A stretch of DNA of 64,000 nucleotides from Lepus europaeus (GCF_033115175.1 NC_084831.1:11132540-11196539); one strand, 5' to 3'; positions 34,380-45,565 are shown, counted from the stretch's first letter. Numbers and translations: made by a program. The notes: generated by a model from the sequence alone, not told the origin.

Positions 34380-34751
34380 CCTGCCTGTCAGTCCCATGGA
34401 TAAGGGGGCGTCGTGTGGGCGTGGCTCGGTGAAGGGCGGGGTCAGGCAGAAGCTACAGGCAATCTGGCCAATCCCCTCTCTGGGCGGAGCCGACCCGGGG
34501 GCGGGGCTAGCGAGGGCTGAGCCGGAGAAGGCAGAGCCAAGGCCTGAGGGCGGGTCGCGGGGCGTGGCTAGTTCGCTGGAGGCGTGGCCAGGTCTGCGGC
34601 CCCGGTTGAGCGACAGCAGCGGTGCCGGGTTGCTTGCCCGCGTCCGCGGGGCCGAGCAGCGTTCGCGCTTCATCTCGGTAGCCAGGGCGGCCGGCAGAAA
34701 GGGCACAGGTCAGGGGATGAGCTGGTAGAAAGGGGCCCACCTTGGCCATCT

Positions 34752-34912
34752 TATTGGCTGAGCGTTTACCGCGTGCCCGGCGCTCCTCGGAGCGTTCTCC
34801 GGGTATTCATTGATTTAACCCTCACGACAACTCTACGACGTGGACATCATTTCTACTCGCATTTTACAGCTGAAGAAACGCTAGCGCGCAGGGCTCGTCA
34901 TTTGCCCGAGAC
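34752..34912 (-). repeat. MIR in the ARHGEF19 promoter region
   Basis: GCGTTTACCGCGTGCCCGGC..TTTAACCCTCACGACAACTC..GCATTTTACAGCTGAAGAAA is a long reversed MIR match. Confidence 0.75.
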
Positions 34913-35386
34913 ACACCAGGGGTCCTGTTAGGGGCGGGGCTAGCGGCAGGGGGTCTTCAGCAAAGCTGGGGGGCCCTTCCTCTCCCTTCTCCAGGTCTCT
35001 TGCGGTGTTAGGGATGCTGTGCAAACGCGGCATCCCCACGGCCCTGTGCAGTCGGTCCTTTTGTACAATGCACCCCACTTACGGCCGGTCGGCGGCAGAG
35101 CCTGAACCCCAACCAGGTCTGCCCGAGACAGACGGCTGGGCCCGCCTCGACGGCGAAGACCAAGGCCAGCAGCCAGCGGCGGCCTCCGGATGAGGGTCGG
35201 CTCCCCTGCGCCGGCCGAGGCTTTGTGCCCGGGTGGCGGAGTCCAGAGAGGCTCTCGGGGGTCGGCTCCGGGCCGGGCGCTCCCTCTCAGCCCCGCCCCA
35301 GAATCTGCCCCCGCCTCTTCACAGTACCCCAGCCGGCTCCGCCCATCTGTGCGCCGGGCACTCAGCTTCCTGCCCTCCCAGAGACC

Positions 35387-35580
35387 CCGCCCCTCCCAGA
35401 CAGGCCCCGCCTCGCCTCTGCTAGACAGCCCCCACCCCTCCCCACCCAGGCAGGCCCAGCCCCTCCCGCCGCTCGGCCCCGCCCCTCCAGGTAGACTCCA
35501 CCCCTCCCAGGCACGACGCTCCGCCCCTCCCAGACAGGCCCCGCCTCGCCTCTGCTAGACAGCCCCCACCTCTCCCCCGA
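35387..35580. repeat. Direct duplication (period 134 bp) of GC-box DNA in the ARHGEF19 promoter region
   Basis: A block starting CCGCCCCTCCCAGACAGG at 35387 recurs at 35521 and continues nearly identically for more than 45 bp, including CTCGCCTCTGCTAGACAG. Further CCCGCCCCTCC boxes fill the spacer. Confidence 0.75.
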
Positions 35581-35999
35581 GCCCCTCCCCAGTCTGACCG
35601 CCCTGTCCCCTCCCCCTCCCTCTGTGTGCACGAACGCTGCGGTTGAGGAACCGCGCAGCGGCCAGACCCCGATGTCCTGCGGCGGGCACCGGCACGCGTG
35701 CACGTGGACACCCCGTCCCGTGTCCACCCAGCGGCTGCGCAAACAGGGGCTCGAGCAGGGAGGCACGGCAAAGACAGACCTGCAAGGCGTGGGCGGCCGC
35801 CCTCCCTCTGCTCCCAGTGTGCCCTCCCTCTCTGGAGCCAAGGCCAGCCTAACTCCAACCTGGGGCCCACCCTCCACACCCTACCCCGACCCTCGGGGCC
35901 TCCCTCCGGTGGACGCTGACCCCACTAACTGGCCCCTCCCACCCACCGAGCCCCCTGTCCCCATGTTCCACTGCTCGACTCACGATTGGCCAGGGAGAT

Positions 36000-36240
36000 G
36001 AAGTGGCTGTGCTGGCGAGTGGTCTCCGCTGGTGATGCCCCCTCCCACTGCCCCCAGTGACAGTGGTCACACAACAGTGCCACCTCCATGGGGCCCAGCT
36101 CCCAGGGAAGACCCAGCTGAGTGACTCCTATGTCCCCACGTTGAACCCAGGGTGTGCAGCAGGAGGGGCTCCCCCCCCAGGCTCAGGAACCACAGTCCTG
36201 GCTGTGGGGAGCGAGGGGCGGTGGTGTCAGGTCTGGGCCA
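36000..36240 (-). pseudogene. Possible further anoctamin-like remnant downstream
   Basis: On the minus strand, LLLHTLG (about 36,165) followed in another frame by LPWELGPMEVALL resembles the ANO7 stretch YHTLFG..GCLIELAQELLV, the next expected exon. Similarity is weak and the frame changes. A donor-like GTGAGT lies at about 35,985. Confidence 0.25.
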
Positions 36241-37220
36241 GCGAGCCAAGGTCGGACACCTCACAGCTGCCCCGTGACAGCGGAGAAAATTCTAGCCAAG
36301 GGCTATGATGAACCAGCTTCAAGGTCAACAGCAAGACCTGGGTGAGAGACAAACAGCCCTGCAACAGCCCGGCGAGCCGGGGGGGGAACCGGCACTCACC
36401 TGCCTTTGGGGCAAGCCACGTGGAAGGGAGAGGAATAGAAATGGACAAGCTGGAGAATGACTGTGAGGGCAAAGGCGTCTTCACGGAGAGGCTGGGCTCT
36501 GTGCAGACTGAGAAAGGGCAGAGCTGACCAGAGCCCCACGAGGGGCAGGGACGCAGACACAGCCCATCAGTCCTACACCCCCATACCCATCAGGCCCTGC
36601 TCCAGCCATGTGCCCTGGCCACTCACGTGAGGGCACTCAGATGCAGGTAGCCGACAGCGAAACAGGCCTGCAGCCCTCTGCCTTCACTCCCCCCATCCGG
36701 CGAGCTGCTCAGCCAGCAAAGTGCAGACCTGGCCCAAGATGAGGATCAGCACCAGGCTGAGCTCAGTGCTACTGGTGCTGGCAATGTTGCCAGCCTGGGC
36801 AGAGTGATGGGCATGGCCCGAGGGCGGGAGGAACCTTGGTAAGCCCACGTGGGGCCTGAGCCTGGAGCAGTGGCTGCACCCTCCATTGCCCCAGGCGCAT
36901 TCCTGTATTGCAGCTGGGGGAAAATCATCACCGTGTAGAGCTGTGGGCCAGCAGGGGGCGCTGTCGGAGCTGAGAGTGTGGGCCGGCTCCTAGAGCAACA
37001 GCTCAAAGCCCCGGCCATGGGCAGAGCTGGGGCCTAGAAGGGCGGGCTGGCTTGGGGTGAGACGCTGGGCGCTTTCAGGCCTGTCCCTGGGTCCTGGGCC
37101 ACCTGCTCGGCTAGGGCGGCAAACTTCGGATGTGAGCTTCCTGTCGCAGGGGCCAAGGGGCTTTCCCTGCCTACACAGGGAGCTGCGGAAGTCCAGCAAT
37201 GAGGTCTGGTTCCTTGCTGG

Positions 37221-37252
37221 TTTAATTAATTAATTAATTTAATTAATTGATC
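37221..37252. repeat. (TTAA)n microsatellite
   Basis: TTTAATTAATTAATTAATTT and continuation. Confidence 0.9.
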
Positions 37253-37261
37253 CTTGCACCG

Positions 37262-37510
37262 GATTAATGAATGGATGGACAGGCGGATGTATGGGTGAGT
37301 GGATGGAGGGTGGCTGAATGGGTGGGCGGACAGCAAAGCAAGCAACACATGGGTAGAGAGGGCTGGCTACGCCAACAGATGGATGAAGGAGTGGGACAAG
37401 CCAACAAATCTCCCTTTCCCTAAGAGAGGGCGCGAGGGGGTCGGTTGGCGGGCAGTCGGCTGGGCGGATGGACAGGCAGTAGGCGGGTGGGTGGATGAGT
37501 GGACACACGG
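37262..37510. repeat. Decayed (GGAT)n repeat
   Basis: Many GGATGGA, GGGTGAGTGGATGG and GGCGGATGG units, imperfect throughout. Confidence 0.7.
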
Positions 37511-37859
37511 GTCTGCTGTGCGCAGCAAGTGTGAGCTGACTGTGCGCCAGGTGCAGTGGTACACCTGGATCTGCACGCACTAGACAAAGCCCGTGCCCAG
37601 GCAGGACCGGCAGACAGCCTGGGGAGACAGACGTCCAGCGGAGGAACCCCCGGATGCAGCTGGGAGCCAGGCCAAGGGAGGAAGGCTTTTGCAGGGATGG
37701 CCAACCTGAGGAAAGGACTTTTTAGCTGAAACCTAAAAGGTAAAACGGTGCTAAGGAAGAGGACGTTGGCAAGAAGGCCGTCCAGGGAGGGGACAGCATG
37801 CAGGGCCACTCCTTAGAGTCCCATGAGTCCTGTCCTGGATTCTCCAGTGGGTACCGCTG

Positions 37860-38135
37860 ACGCCGACTTTGCCATCTCACTCTTCCCCAATTTCTTGGTC
37901 TTCCAACACTTGTTTAACCAATGTCTAATATTAAAGTCTCTGGGTGGAAAGACCTTGCATGGATTCTATTTTCCTGTAACCCTGGTGGACGGATTCCATG
38001 AGGATGGCTGGATGTTCGACATATACTTACTGTATGTGCCAGAGAACCTTCTGGGCACTGGGATCCAGCAGCCAACATCACACAGGGTCCCTGCTCCCAT
38101 GGAGCTCAGAGTCTAGTGGCAGAAGACAGACAACA
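37860..38135 (+). repeat. L2 3'-end relic
   Basis: ACTGTATGTGCCAGAGAACC..CATGGAGCTCAGAGTCTAGT..GACAGACAACAAACATGAAC follows the L2 3' consensus; the left limit is uncertain. Confidence 0.65.
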
Positions 38136-38204
38136 AACATGAACACAGAGCAATGAGATCAAAACAGGGAGTAGAACAGGGAGACTCTGGCCAAGGAAGA
38201 CCTC

Positions 38205-38492
38205 TTTCAAAAAAATTTGTTTATTTGAAAGTCAGAATCAGAGACAGAGGGAGAGACAGAGAGAGAGATCCTACATCTACCAGCTCACTCCCCAGATGGC
38301 CACAATGGCCAGGGCTGGGCAAGGCGGAAGCCAGGAGTCAGGAGGTTCTTCTAGGTCACCCCTGCAGGTGTAGGGCCCCAAGTACTTGGGTCGTCTTCCA
38401 CTGCTTTCCCAGGCGCATTAACAGGGAGCTGGATCTGAAGAGGAGCAGCCGGGACACGAACCAGCGCCCATATGAGATGCCAGTTGTTAGTA
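38205..38492 (-). mobile_element. C-SINE, antisense
   Basis: AAATTTGTTTATTTGAAAGTC tail to the head complement CCAGCGCCCATATGAG; the outermost head is missing. Confidence 0.82.
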
Positions 38493-39189
38493 AAATGTTG
38501 TCTTATCTGTGGTGCCATCTAAACTCCAGAAGCCATGTTGGGCTCTGGCCCCGTCGCCATCTTGGACAATAAGCTTGCATCCTAAGCTCAGCCTGGTTAC
38601 TAGAAGTCAGGTGACCAAATGGCCCAACCACAAGCGTCAGCTCCACCACCCCCTCTCCCCCAACACACAGGGTTCGCTACTCCACTTCCTTACTTCTGCA
38701 AGGCTACGGAAGACCTGTTCTCCTGGGGCAGGCTGCACGGGAGGCCACCTGTCGGGTTTCCCCCACCTGACAATAAGCCACTCCCTTCCTCCGGTGTTTT
38801 CTGTGTTTTGTGGTGGCCTTTCCTTACACGGGGCCGCAGGCGGAGGCTTAACCTACTACACACAGCGCGGCCCCTGGGCTCACTGGTTTGATGTTGGATG
38901 GAGCACGCGTGGGGGTGTGAGTGTGACATGCTTCCCCCTTCTTCCTTGTCCCAGGCAGGTGTCTCTGAGGCGCAGCTGGACCCCTCAACCCTCCCCATGC
39001 CTCACCTCCCCGAGCCCCGAATCATCCCCACACCAGGGCAGGGTACAAGTGGCCCAGGAAAAGCATGGGGAGAAGCCAGGTTTGGATCATGCGACATTGG
39101 ACTCCAAAGTCAGCCCTTCCCAGCATGCTTTGTGGCCGCTGACAACTCTGGGAAGTGGAGCTGTGGGCCTGCAGGGCTGAGCTGGGCAT
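38493..39189. other. Unassigned sequence
   Basis: It contains AAGCCATGTTGG and CGCCATCTTGG (YY1-like) near 38,530-38,565. No SINE or known gene piece is seen, and it lies within the span of the anoctamin-like locus. Confidence 0.35.
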
Positions 39190-40439
39190 TGGCATCACCT
39201 GGACCTGGAGTTGCTGCAGTTTCAGTGGCCAAAGTGGCGCTTCCTGCTTCCAGGGCTCCCGGCAGGCCGTGGCCGGGAAGAAGCCAGGGTCCCCGGATGG
39301 TCGGAGGCCACAGCTGCAGGGTGCAGCCAGACCAGCATGGCCAGCATGGCCTCACCCAGCAGTCAGCCACAGGCCAGGTGCAAACACCCACTTGTTCCCT
39401 TGCCCTCTTCCCTGGCTCACCGTGGCCGCGGGGCAGGTCTCTGAAAGACTCCACGCGGCACAGAGTGGGCGCAGGAGGAAGCCATCCCCACCAGCACAGA
39501 CTTCCCTGCGACAAGAGGGGGCCACCCTGGGAGAGCTGATCCTCAACCAGGAAGCTGACTCACCGTGGTTGTCGGTGCCCACGGTAACAGAGCCAGAGTT
39601 AAAGACCAGGGTGCCCATGAGGGCGGGGGCAGCGGCCAGGCCCGGGGAAGGCTGAAGGGTGAGGGGCAGCCCATGCATCACCCACCCCCACCTCTGGACG
39701 CAAGGCCAGCCGCCAGCCCTCACGTGCAGAGCCAGACTCACCCAGCCAGGCAAAGGCGCTGGCTGACCTGTCCCCCAAACACTCTCCTACGGGACCCGGA
39801 GCTGGTATCTGTGCCAGCACCCACCGCAAGGCCACATGAACATAGCAGCTGGCGAGGTCCGAGATCCGCACCAGGCACCTGCACCCAGGCGGCTCCATGG
39901 GCCCAGGGCCGGTGTGACAGTCCTCTTCTTGGTGTGCCAGCCGTGCCAGGCTCTCAGGCTGAGCCTGGGACATCCCTACCTCCTGCAGGCTCCCTCGACG
40001 GGCAGGCAGGTGACGCCCATCTCCGCGTCTCTGCTTCCCAGTGAAGGGTGAGGACCATGCTGGAGGCAGGATGTATGAGGCCGGCGAAACCACCGGGACT
40101 GGTGCTGCCAAGGCAACCACAGGCCAATATATCCATAGCAGGCTAACTTGTAAGCTGGTCATTTTGTACGCCTGGGAGACGATGTTATAAATATCCAAAT
40201 GGACCCTTGGCAGAACCAAGGTCCCCAGGCTCTCTGCCACCTGCTAGGGAGGAGTCCCGGGGTCAGCTCCACTCCCTTTAGCCCCCTGGAACTCCCCCCA
40301 GTCATCTCTCCACTGCGATTGGAGATGTGGGTGGAGATCACACAACAGCGGTCCTGAGTCTTTTACCTGGGAACGGGGTCAGGGGGCTAGCCAGATGTTA
40401 ATGCTGGGAGCCCACCTGCCCACAAAGCTGAGCTGGGGC

Positions 40440-41050
40440 GGCTTCCAGCCGGGCGGGCCATCTGAGGCCGGGGAGCAGGGCCGGGCGGCCTCTGGCACGC
40501 CGAGGAGGAGCCTGTGGACCTTGGCTGGGCCACGTCGGCCATTGTCGCTCCGCCCCCCGCAGCTGCTGCCCCCGCCCCACTGCTCCGGGACCCCGCCCCG
40601 CCCCGCCGGCCTAGGAGCGCGCGGGCGTGGAAGGCAGGCGGCGGCTGGGCGCGTGCCGGTGCTGAGGGCTCGCGCAGGCGCTGCGGCAGCTCTAGGGAGC
40701 CGTCCGAGCCCGGGTGGGGCCCGGCCTGGGGGTCCAGGGCTGGGTGCTCAGCTCCTGCGGAGACCCCGCCCCAGGGCTCACCTTGAATGTCTCCCCCCTT
40801 TCACCTGTAGCGGCGCGGGCAGACTCGCAGGGTTGCCAGGCGCGCTCAGCCTGGCTAACCGCACGTGCGGCTCGGCGCCCAGCTGGGCTACGCGGTCCTG
40901 CAGGTCTCGAGGTGGGTCCGACCCTACAAGCCCCTCCGCTTGCCATCTGGCCCGCGAGGTGCGCTCTTGTTGCATCAAAGGCGCTTCCTGGTTTGAAATC
41001 CAAACGGAGCCATCATTCTGATCTGCCGAGTGGGCCGGCCACGTTTAGCG
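40440..41050. promoter_or_regulatory. CpG island of unassigned gene between the anoctamin-like exons and CPLANE2
   Basis: Dense CpG with CCCCGCCCCGCC boxes and no SINE. On the minus strand an open segment containing RDLQDRVAQLGAEPHVRL ends in a donor-like CTACAG|GTGAAA near 40,797. The island could be the old promoter of the anoctamin-like locus, an alternative ARHGEF19 promoter or a non-coding RNA start; the sequence does not decide. Confidence 0.5.
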
Positions 41051-41089
41051 ACTGGTCTTGCCCCTCGAATGCCAGTCTCCCACGTGTCC

Positions 41090-41240
41090 AGCCCGGGGCT
41101 GAGCGTCTTAGGCCTTGGGCTCATTGGCTATGCGCAGTCATCACAGCCCCTCTACGGGCAGGCCCTACTGTCAGCCCATCTTACAAATGAGGTGTGAAGT
41201 TGCTTGCGCAGGTCACAGAGCTAGTTAGCAGAGTCCCTTC
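41090..41240 (-). repeat. MIR relic
   Basis: CCCATCTTACAAATGAGGTG..GGTCACAGAGCTAGTTAGCA follows the reversed MIR consensus. Confidence 0.7.
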
Positions 41241-41569
41241 TTGGCCTCCAGGACCAGAGCCGGCCACAGGAGCACCAAGTCTGTCCCTTGGCGGCGGGGA
41301 GGGGGCAGTGAGGGACGGTCGGTGCCAACCTGTCCCGCTTCCATCCTGGGCGGAGAGCAGGGTCTGGGTTCTTCAGTCTCACTATGGCCAAAATTAAAGA
41401 AAAAAACTGCACTGTAGCAAGGGGGATTAGAGTTAGCTCAAAGGAGGAACTGCCCATTGCAAGAAAGGGACAAGACAGACGCAGGAATCCACAGGGAGGA
41501 AGCAGGGGCAGGAGTCCTGCCTGACCCAATCCCACTGACCGTGGTATTCTCTGCAGAGCACGCTGCCTG

Positions 41570-41622
41570 GGACATCTAGGTCCTTGTCATCCAGGTCCTT
41601 GTCATCCAGGTCCTTGTCCCTG
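41570..41622. repeat. Three-copy 15-bp tandem repeat
   Basis: CCTTGTCATCCAGGT repeats, starting near 41,581. Read on the minus strand it gives KDLDD units, but no gene is recognised there. Confidence 0.8.
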
Positions 41623-42217
41623 GCCTGGCACAACAAACACGAGGGTGAGGTGAGGGCACTGGGAAGCAGTAGCAGGTGCCAGGAGCCTTGCTGAGCCCAG
41701 CGAGGAGCCCAAGCGCCCATGCACCCCAGGCAGGAAATCGAGAGTGTGACGAGGGAGGCCCTGTCTTCAGGTCCATGGCCACGACTGTGGGAATCAGGTG
41801 ACGGACGAGGCGGCATTCGCTGGGCCTCGGTGCGCGGCACTGTGCTGAACACGTCACACGGCGCCACCTCCATTCTGCAGAGGCGACAGCCGAGCTCCTG
41901 GGAACTCCCTGAGCGGCCCAGGTGCACTCGTTCCCCCTCGCCCTCCTTGCACCCCCTGCGCATCAGCCCCGCCCCTTTGCTTCCCAGACGCACCCTTCTT
42001 TCCTGATGAAAACCGGAGGCGCAGAGCCGCGCTGCGGCAGTGACCTGACACCGGGGCCCAGTTCCTGTGCGAGGCCTGGGCTCCAGATGCTGCGGTTTCC
42101 CACCCAGCTTCCTGTGAGCGTGGCCTGGGGGGCAGCAGGTTTGCAGCTCAAGTTCTTGGGTCCCACACCACTCCCTCCTTTTCTACTTCTTCTCCAACAA
42201 CTTCTTCTTCTTCCTCT

Positions 42218-42528
42218 TTTTTTTTTTTTTTTTAAGATTTATTTATGTGAAAGAGTTACAGAGAAGCAGAGGCAAAGAGAGAGAGAGAGAGAGAGAGGTC
42301 TTCCATCGGCTGGTTCCTCCCCAGATGGTCACAACAGCCGGAGCTGCATTGATCTGAAGCCAGGAGCCAGGAGCTTCTGGGTCTCCTACCCGGGTGCAGG
42401 GGCCCAAGGACTTGGGCCATAGCAGAGAGCTGGATCGGAAGTGGAGCAGCCGGGACTTGAACCAGCGCCTGTATGGGATGTCCCCACTGCAGGCGGCGGC
42501 TTTACCCGCTGTGCCACAGCGCTGGCCC
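42218..42528 (-). mobile_element. C-SINE, antisense
   Basis: A long T-run, AAGATTTATTTATGTGAAAG, then the head complement GTGCCACAGCGCTGGCCCC; full length. Confidence 0.9.
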
Positions 42529-42534
42529 CGCACC

Positions 42535-42775
42535 ACTTTTGATCCAGCTCCCTGCTAATGCACCTGCAGGAGCAGCAAATGATTCCCCCGAGTGGCCCTG
42601 CCACCCACAAGGGAGACCCGGATAGGGCTCCAGGCTCCTGGCTTTGGCCTGGTCAAGCCCTGGCTCTTGTGGCCATTTGGGGAGTGAACCAGCAGATGGA
42701 AGACTTCTCTCTCTGGCTCTACCTCTCTAACTCCTTCAAATAAATAAAATAAATCTCTTAAAAAAAAAAGAAAAA
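42535..42775 (+). mobile_element. C-SINE, head missing
   Basis: Begins at TTTTGATCCAGCTCCCTGC and ends CAAATAAATAAAATAAATCTC plus A-run. It sits against the head of the antisense element before it. Confidence 0.85.
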
Positions 42776-43814
42776 AGACCTAGTTCCCCAGTCCCCTGTC
42801 CCAGCCTGTGGGTCTGATGTCCTCCCACCCTGCGGCTTGCTCCCCAGGGAACTGGCTTCAACAACCTCCGCACTTTCACTAAGCGCTCTCCCCCACCCCG
42901 GAGACACACACGCCCGGCCCCTCACCCTGGCCCTGGCACACGGGGCTCCCAACTGACACCAGGGTGCCCAGGGGGTGAGGAGATTTAGGGCCTGACCAGG
43001 AGGTACAACTCCACCCTGGTCTCATCCAGGCTCTGCTGGCCGGCCCAGCTCAGCAGGTCTGGCTCCCGTGCTCGATCCATGTCCTGCTCCAGACCTTGCC
43101 TGGGGACCTCCCTGTTGTCCACGGGGCGGGCAGTAAGCAGGCAGCTTTACTCGCAGGGTGGCCTGGGAAGGGCTGGGGGGAGGAGGGAGGGGCAGAGGGA
43201 GGTGCTGTATGTCCGCACCTTACAGGCAGCCCCGCGCTTTGGGAAGGAGGAGCAGGGAGACCAGGGGAGGGGCTGGGTCCAGATGACAGCACTAGGAGGA
43301 GGATGGGGGTGGGGTACGGAGGGCCAGAGCACCCGAGATGCTTCCTGGCTCTGCACAGGCCTGTCCCTCTCTGGACCCCATCCTCCCTGTATGCAGGGAA
43401 GAGCCCACTCTGTGGAGGGAGGGGCAGGCTGGGCACTGCTGACTGAACAGGCAGCCCCAGGGCTGGGCCAGCTGCACCCCTCCCACTCCTACCCGGGGGC
43501 AGATAAGCCCTCCTCCCGCAGGCTCCTTGGCCCCAAAGGCCAAAGGCTTCAGGGCCCTGGGGGGTTAGCACAGCTGCCCTATTGCTGAAAGTCCCCTCCA
43601 AGCCAGGGTGCCCCCTTCGGTCAGCCCGGAGGCAGAACGACCACTGCGTCCCTCCAGGGAGGGACCACAGGGGGAGGCAAGGGGAGCATTTATTCGCCTT
43701 AGAGAAGCTGTCATAAAGGCTTGGCCTACGGGATTTCTGGCACCCGGATGGCAGGAAAGCGACCCCCTAGTGGCCTGTGATAGCCCCCGGAGGCTGCTCT
43801 GAGAAAAAGAGCTC
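42776..43814. other. Unassigned sequence
   Basis: GC-rich, no SINE. A minus-strand open segment (about 42,985-43,085) is not enough to call an exon. Confidence 0.4.
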
Positions 43815-44092
43815 CAAGGCCAGTGCTGTGGCACCGGGGTCTCATACGAGGGTTGGTTCCAGTCCCGCTGCTCCACTTCCATTCTAGCCCCTGCTAATGC
43901 TCCTGGGAAGCCAGCAGAGGATGACCCAAGTGCTTGGGCCCTGCACCCACGTGGGAGAAGCTCCTGGCTTCAGATCAGGGCAGCTCTGGCCGTTCCAGCC
44001 ATCTGGGGAGTGAACCAGCAGAAGGAAGACCTCTCTCTCTATCTCTCATGGTCTATAACTCCACCTCGCAAATAAATAAAATCTTAAAAAAA
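43815..44092 (+). mobile_element. C-SINE
   Basis: Head AAGGCCAGTGCTGTGGC, CT-repeat, AAATAAATAAAATCTTAAAA tail. Confidence 0.85.
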
Positions 44093-44099
44093 TTATTTA

Positions 44100-44314
44100 G
44101 GGGCCAGTGTTGTGGCATAGCAGGTGAAGCCACTGCCTGCAACGCTAGCATCCCATATGGACACTGGTTTCATTCCTGGCTGCTTCGCTTCTGATCCAGC
44201 TCCTTGCTAAGCACCTGGGAAAGCAGCAGCAGATGGCCCAAGAAGCTCCTGGCTCCAGCTTCAATGTGGCCCAGCTCTGGGGGGGAGGGAGGGTGAACCA
44301 GCAGTAGATGGAAG

Positions 44315-44356
<42 letters not shown>

Positions 44357-44397
44357 AACTCTGCCTTTCAAATAAAAAATAAATTAATCTTTAAAAA
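44100..44397 (+). mobile_element. C-SINE
   Basis: Head GGGGCCAGTGTTGTGGC, long CT-repeat, AAATTAATCTTT tail; head to tail with its neighbour. Confidence 0.88.
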
Positions 44398-44545
44398 TTA
44401 TATATTTATTTATTTATTTAAAAGGCAGAGAGTGCGAGACCATCCTCTGGTTCACTCCCCAGACGCTCACAACAGCCAGGGCTAGGCCAGGCAAAGGCCG
44501 GGTGTTTCCAATCTGAGTTTCCCATGTCAGTGGCAGGGACATAAA
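44398..44545 (-). mobile_element. C-SINE tail-half fragment, antisense
   Basis: ATATTTATTTATTTATTTAA then the body complement up to CATGTCAGTGGCAGGGAC. Confidence 0.78.
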
Positions 44546-44552
44546 AGTACTT

Positions 44553-44878
44553 TTCTAAGATTATTTATTTGAAAGACAGAGCAACAGAGAGAGAGAGGGA
44601 GAAACACAGAGAGGTCTTCCATCTGCTGGTCCACTCCCCAGAGGCCACAACAGCCTGGTCTGGGCCAGGCTGAAGTCAGGAGCCTGGAACTCTACCCGAT
44701 CTCTCACATGAGGGCCAGGGGCTGAGGACTTGGGTCATCTTCCTCTGCTTTTCCAGGCCATAGCAGGGGGCTGGATCGGAGATGGAACAGCGGGGACTCA
44801 GGAATTGAAAGTCCAATGTGGGAAGCTGGCGTAGCAAGTGCTGGCTTAACCCCCACTGTGCCACAGTGCCAGCCCCGG
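44553..44878 (-). mobile_element. C-SINE, antisense
   Basis: AAGATTATTTATTTGAAAGAC to the head complement CTGTGCCACAGTGCCAGCCC; full length. Confidence 0.88.
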
Positions 44879-45344
44879 CCCCGAGTGTTCACGGAGATGG
44901 CCCGTGAGCCAGGGAGCAGTGGTGAGCATCCGAGTCAAGTTTGATGAAGACAAACAATGAAGAGAGCACAGCTGACAGGGCAGGCGCCATGGGAGAAAGG
45001 ACCGTTCGGACGGCAGCTTTCCCGACGTGAGTGTGGTCCTGTTTCTTCTGCCCTCCTCCCTCCTCTGGGAAACTGAGGGTGGGGTGAGTTTCTGGATGTG
45101 GAGTTCCGGAACCTCCCAGGGCCCCCTCTGTGCAGGGCAGGGGGATTCCCCCAGGTGCCCCAGGGAGAGAGCTGAACCCATAAACAGGGGGGCTGAACAA
45201 GAGCAGTCACTGCAGGTGGAGTCGCTGGTCTGCACTTAGGGCTTCCTCGCTCCATTGCACAAAAATCAATTTTCTTTAAAACTTCTCATTGTCTTTGGCC
45301 CCTCTTCCACATTCAGGCTAACATCCACCTGGCTACCGTAAACA

Positions 45345-45492
45345 CAAGTACACGAGCCGCCACCTGCTGCCTCCCAGGGTGCGCGTTGGCAGGAAGCAGG
45401 AACTCAGAGGGGGTTGGAACTCGAACCCTGGCACTGGACATGAGATGCAGGGGTCCCACCTGACAGCTTAACCACAGCTCCCAGCGCCCACC
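45345..45492 (-). mobile_element. Old C-SINE head-half, antisense
   Basis: GGGTTGGAACTCGAACCCTG..GCTTAACCACAGCTCCCAGC is a diverged complement of the head half. Confidence 0.55.
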
Positions 45493-45565
45493 TGGAGGAA
45501 CATTTGAGAGCACGGTTGGCCCACGTAAGCCACGACCACGCAGGTGAGGAACTGCCGGGGCTGCC

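Larger units (their letters stand above)
34380..35650 (-). promoter_or_regulatory. ARHGEF19: CpG-rich probable promoter and first-exon region of ARHGEF19
   Basis: This is a GC- and CpG-dense stretch with many CCGCCCC/GGGCGG GC-boxes, lying about 5-6 kb upstream of the coding start. That distance suits the usual length of the human gene. A strong donor, GCC|GTAAGTG, on the minus strand at 35083/35082 could end an untranslated exon 1. No transcript evidence is available here. An old MIR relic (about 34,752-34,912) lies inside the stretch. Confidence 0.5.
36400..39651 (-). pseudogene. Anoctamin-7-like exons (ANO7L1-like relic or divergent gene)
   Basis: Four minus-strand segments with splice-like borders resemble ANO7 in collinear order. 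39564-39651 (PALMGTLVF, donor GTGAGT) corresponds to ANO7 PAAVVGTLVF. 39421-39505 (EVCAGGDGF..RPLC, donor GTGAGC) corresponds to ELCGSKDSF..CPLC. 36687-36794 (NIAST..ELSLVLILILG) corresponds to RIASLTGSVVNLVFILILS. 36400-36507 (LHRAQPLREDAF, HFYSSP, donor GTGAGT) corresponds to MHRTQTKFEDAF and NFYSSP. A fifth, weaker piece near 39,190-39,320 carries SATLA. Anoctamins are ten-helix membrane scramblases or chloride channels. The segment at 36687-36794 has lost a normal GT donor at the expected place, and the phase between the first two segments does not fit. N-terminal and C-terminal exons were not found. From memory, human has ANO7L1 at this position. A relic is likelier than a working gene. 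Confidence 0.62.

Noticed and set aside
38490-38900. Possible LTR
   Set aside because: Unique-looking sequence with YY1-like motifs, but no terminal repeats or family match could be seen.
42985-43085. Minus-strand coding-like piece (DMDRAREPDLLSWAGQQS)
   Set aside because: Short, no homologue recognised and no convincing acceptor; kept only as a remark.
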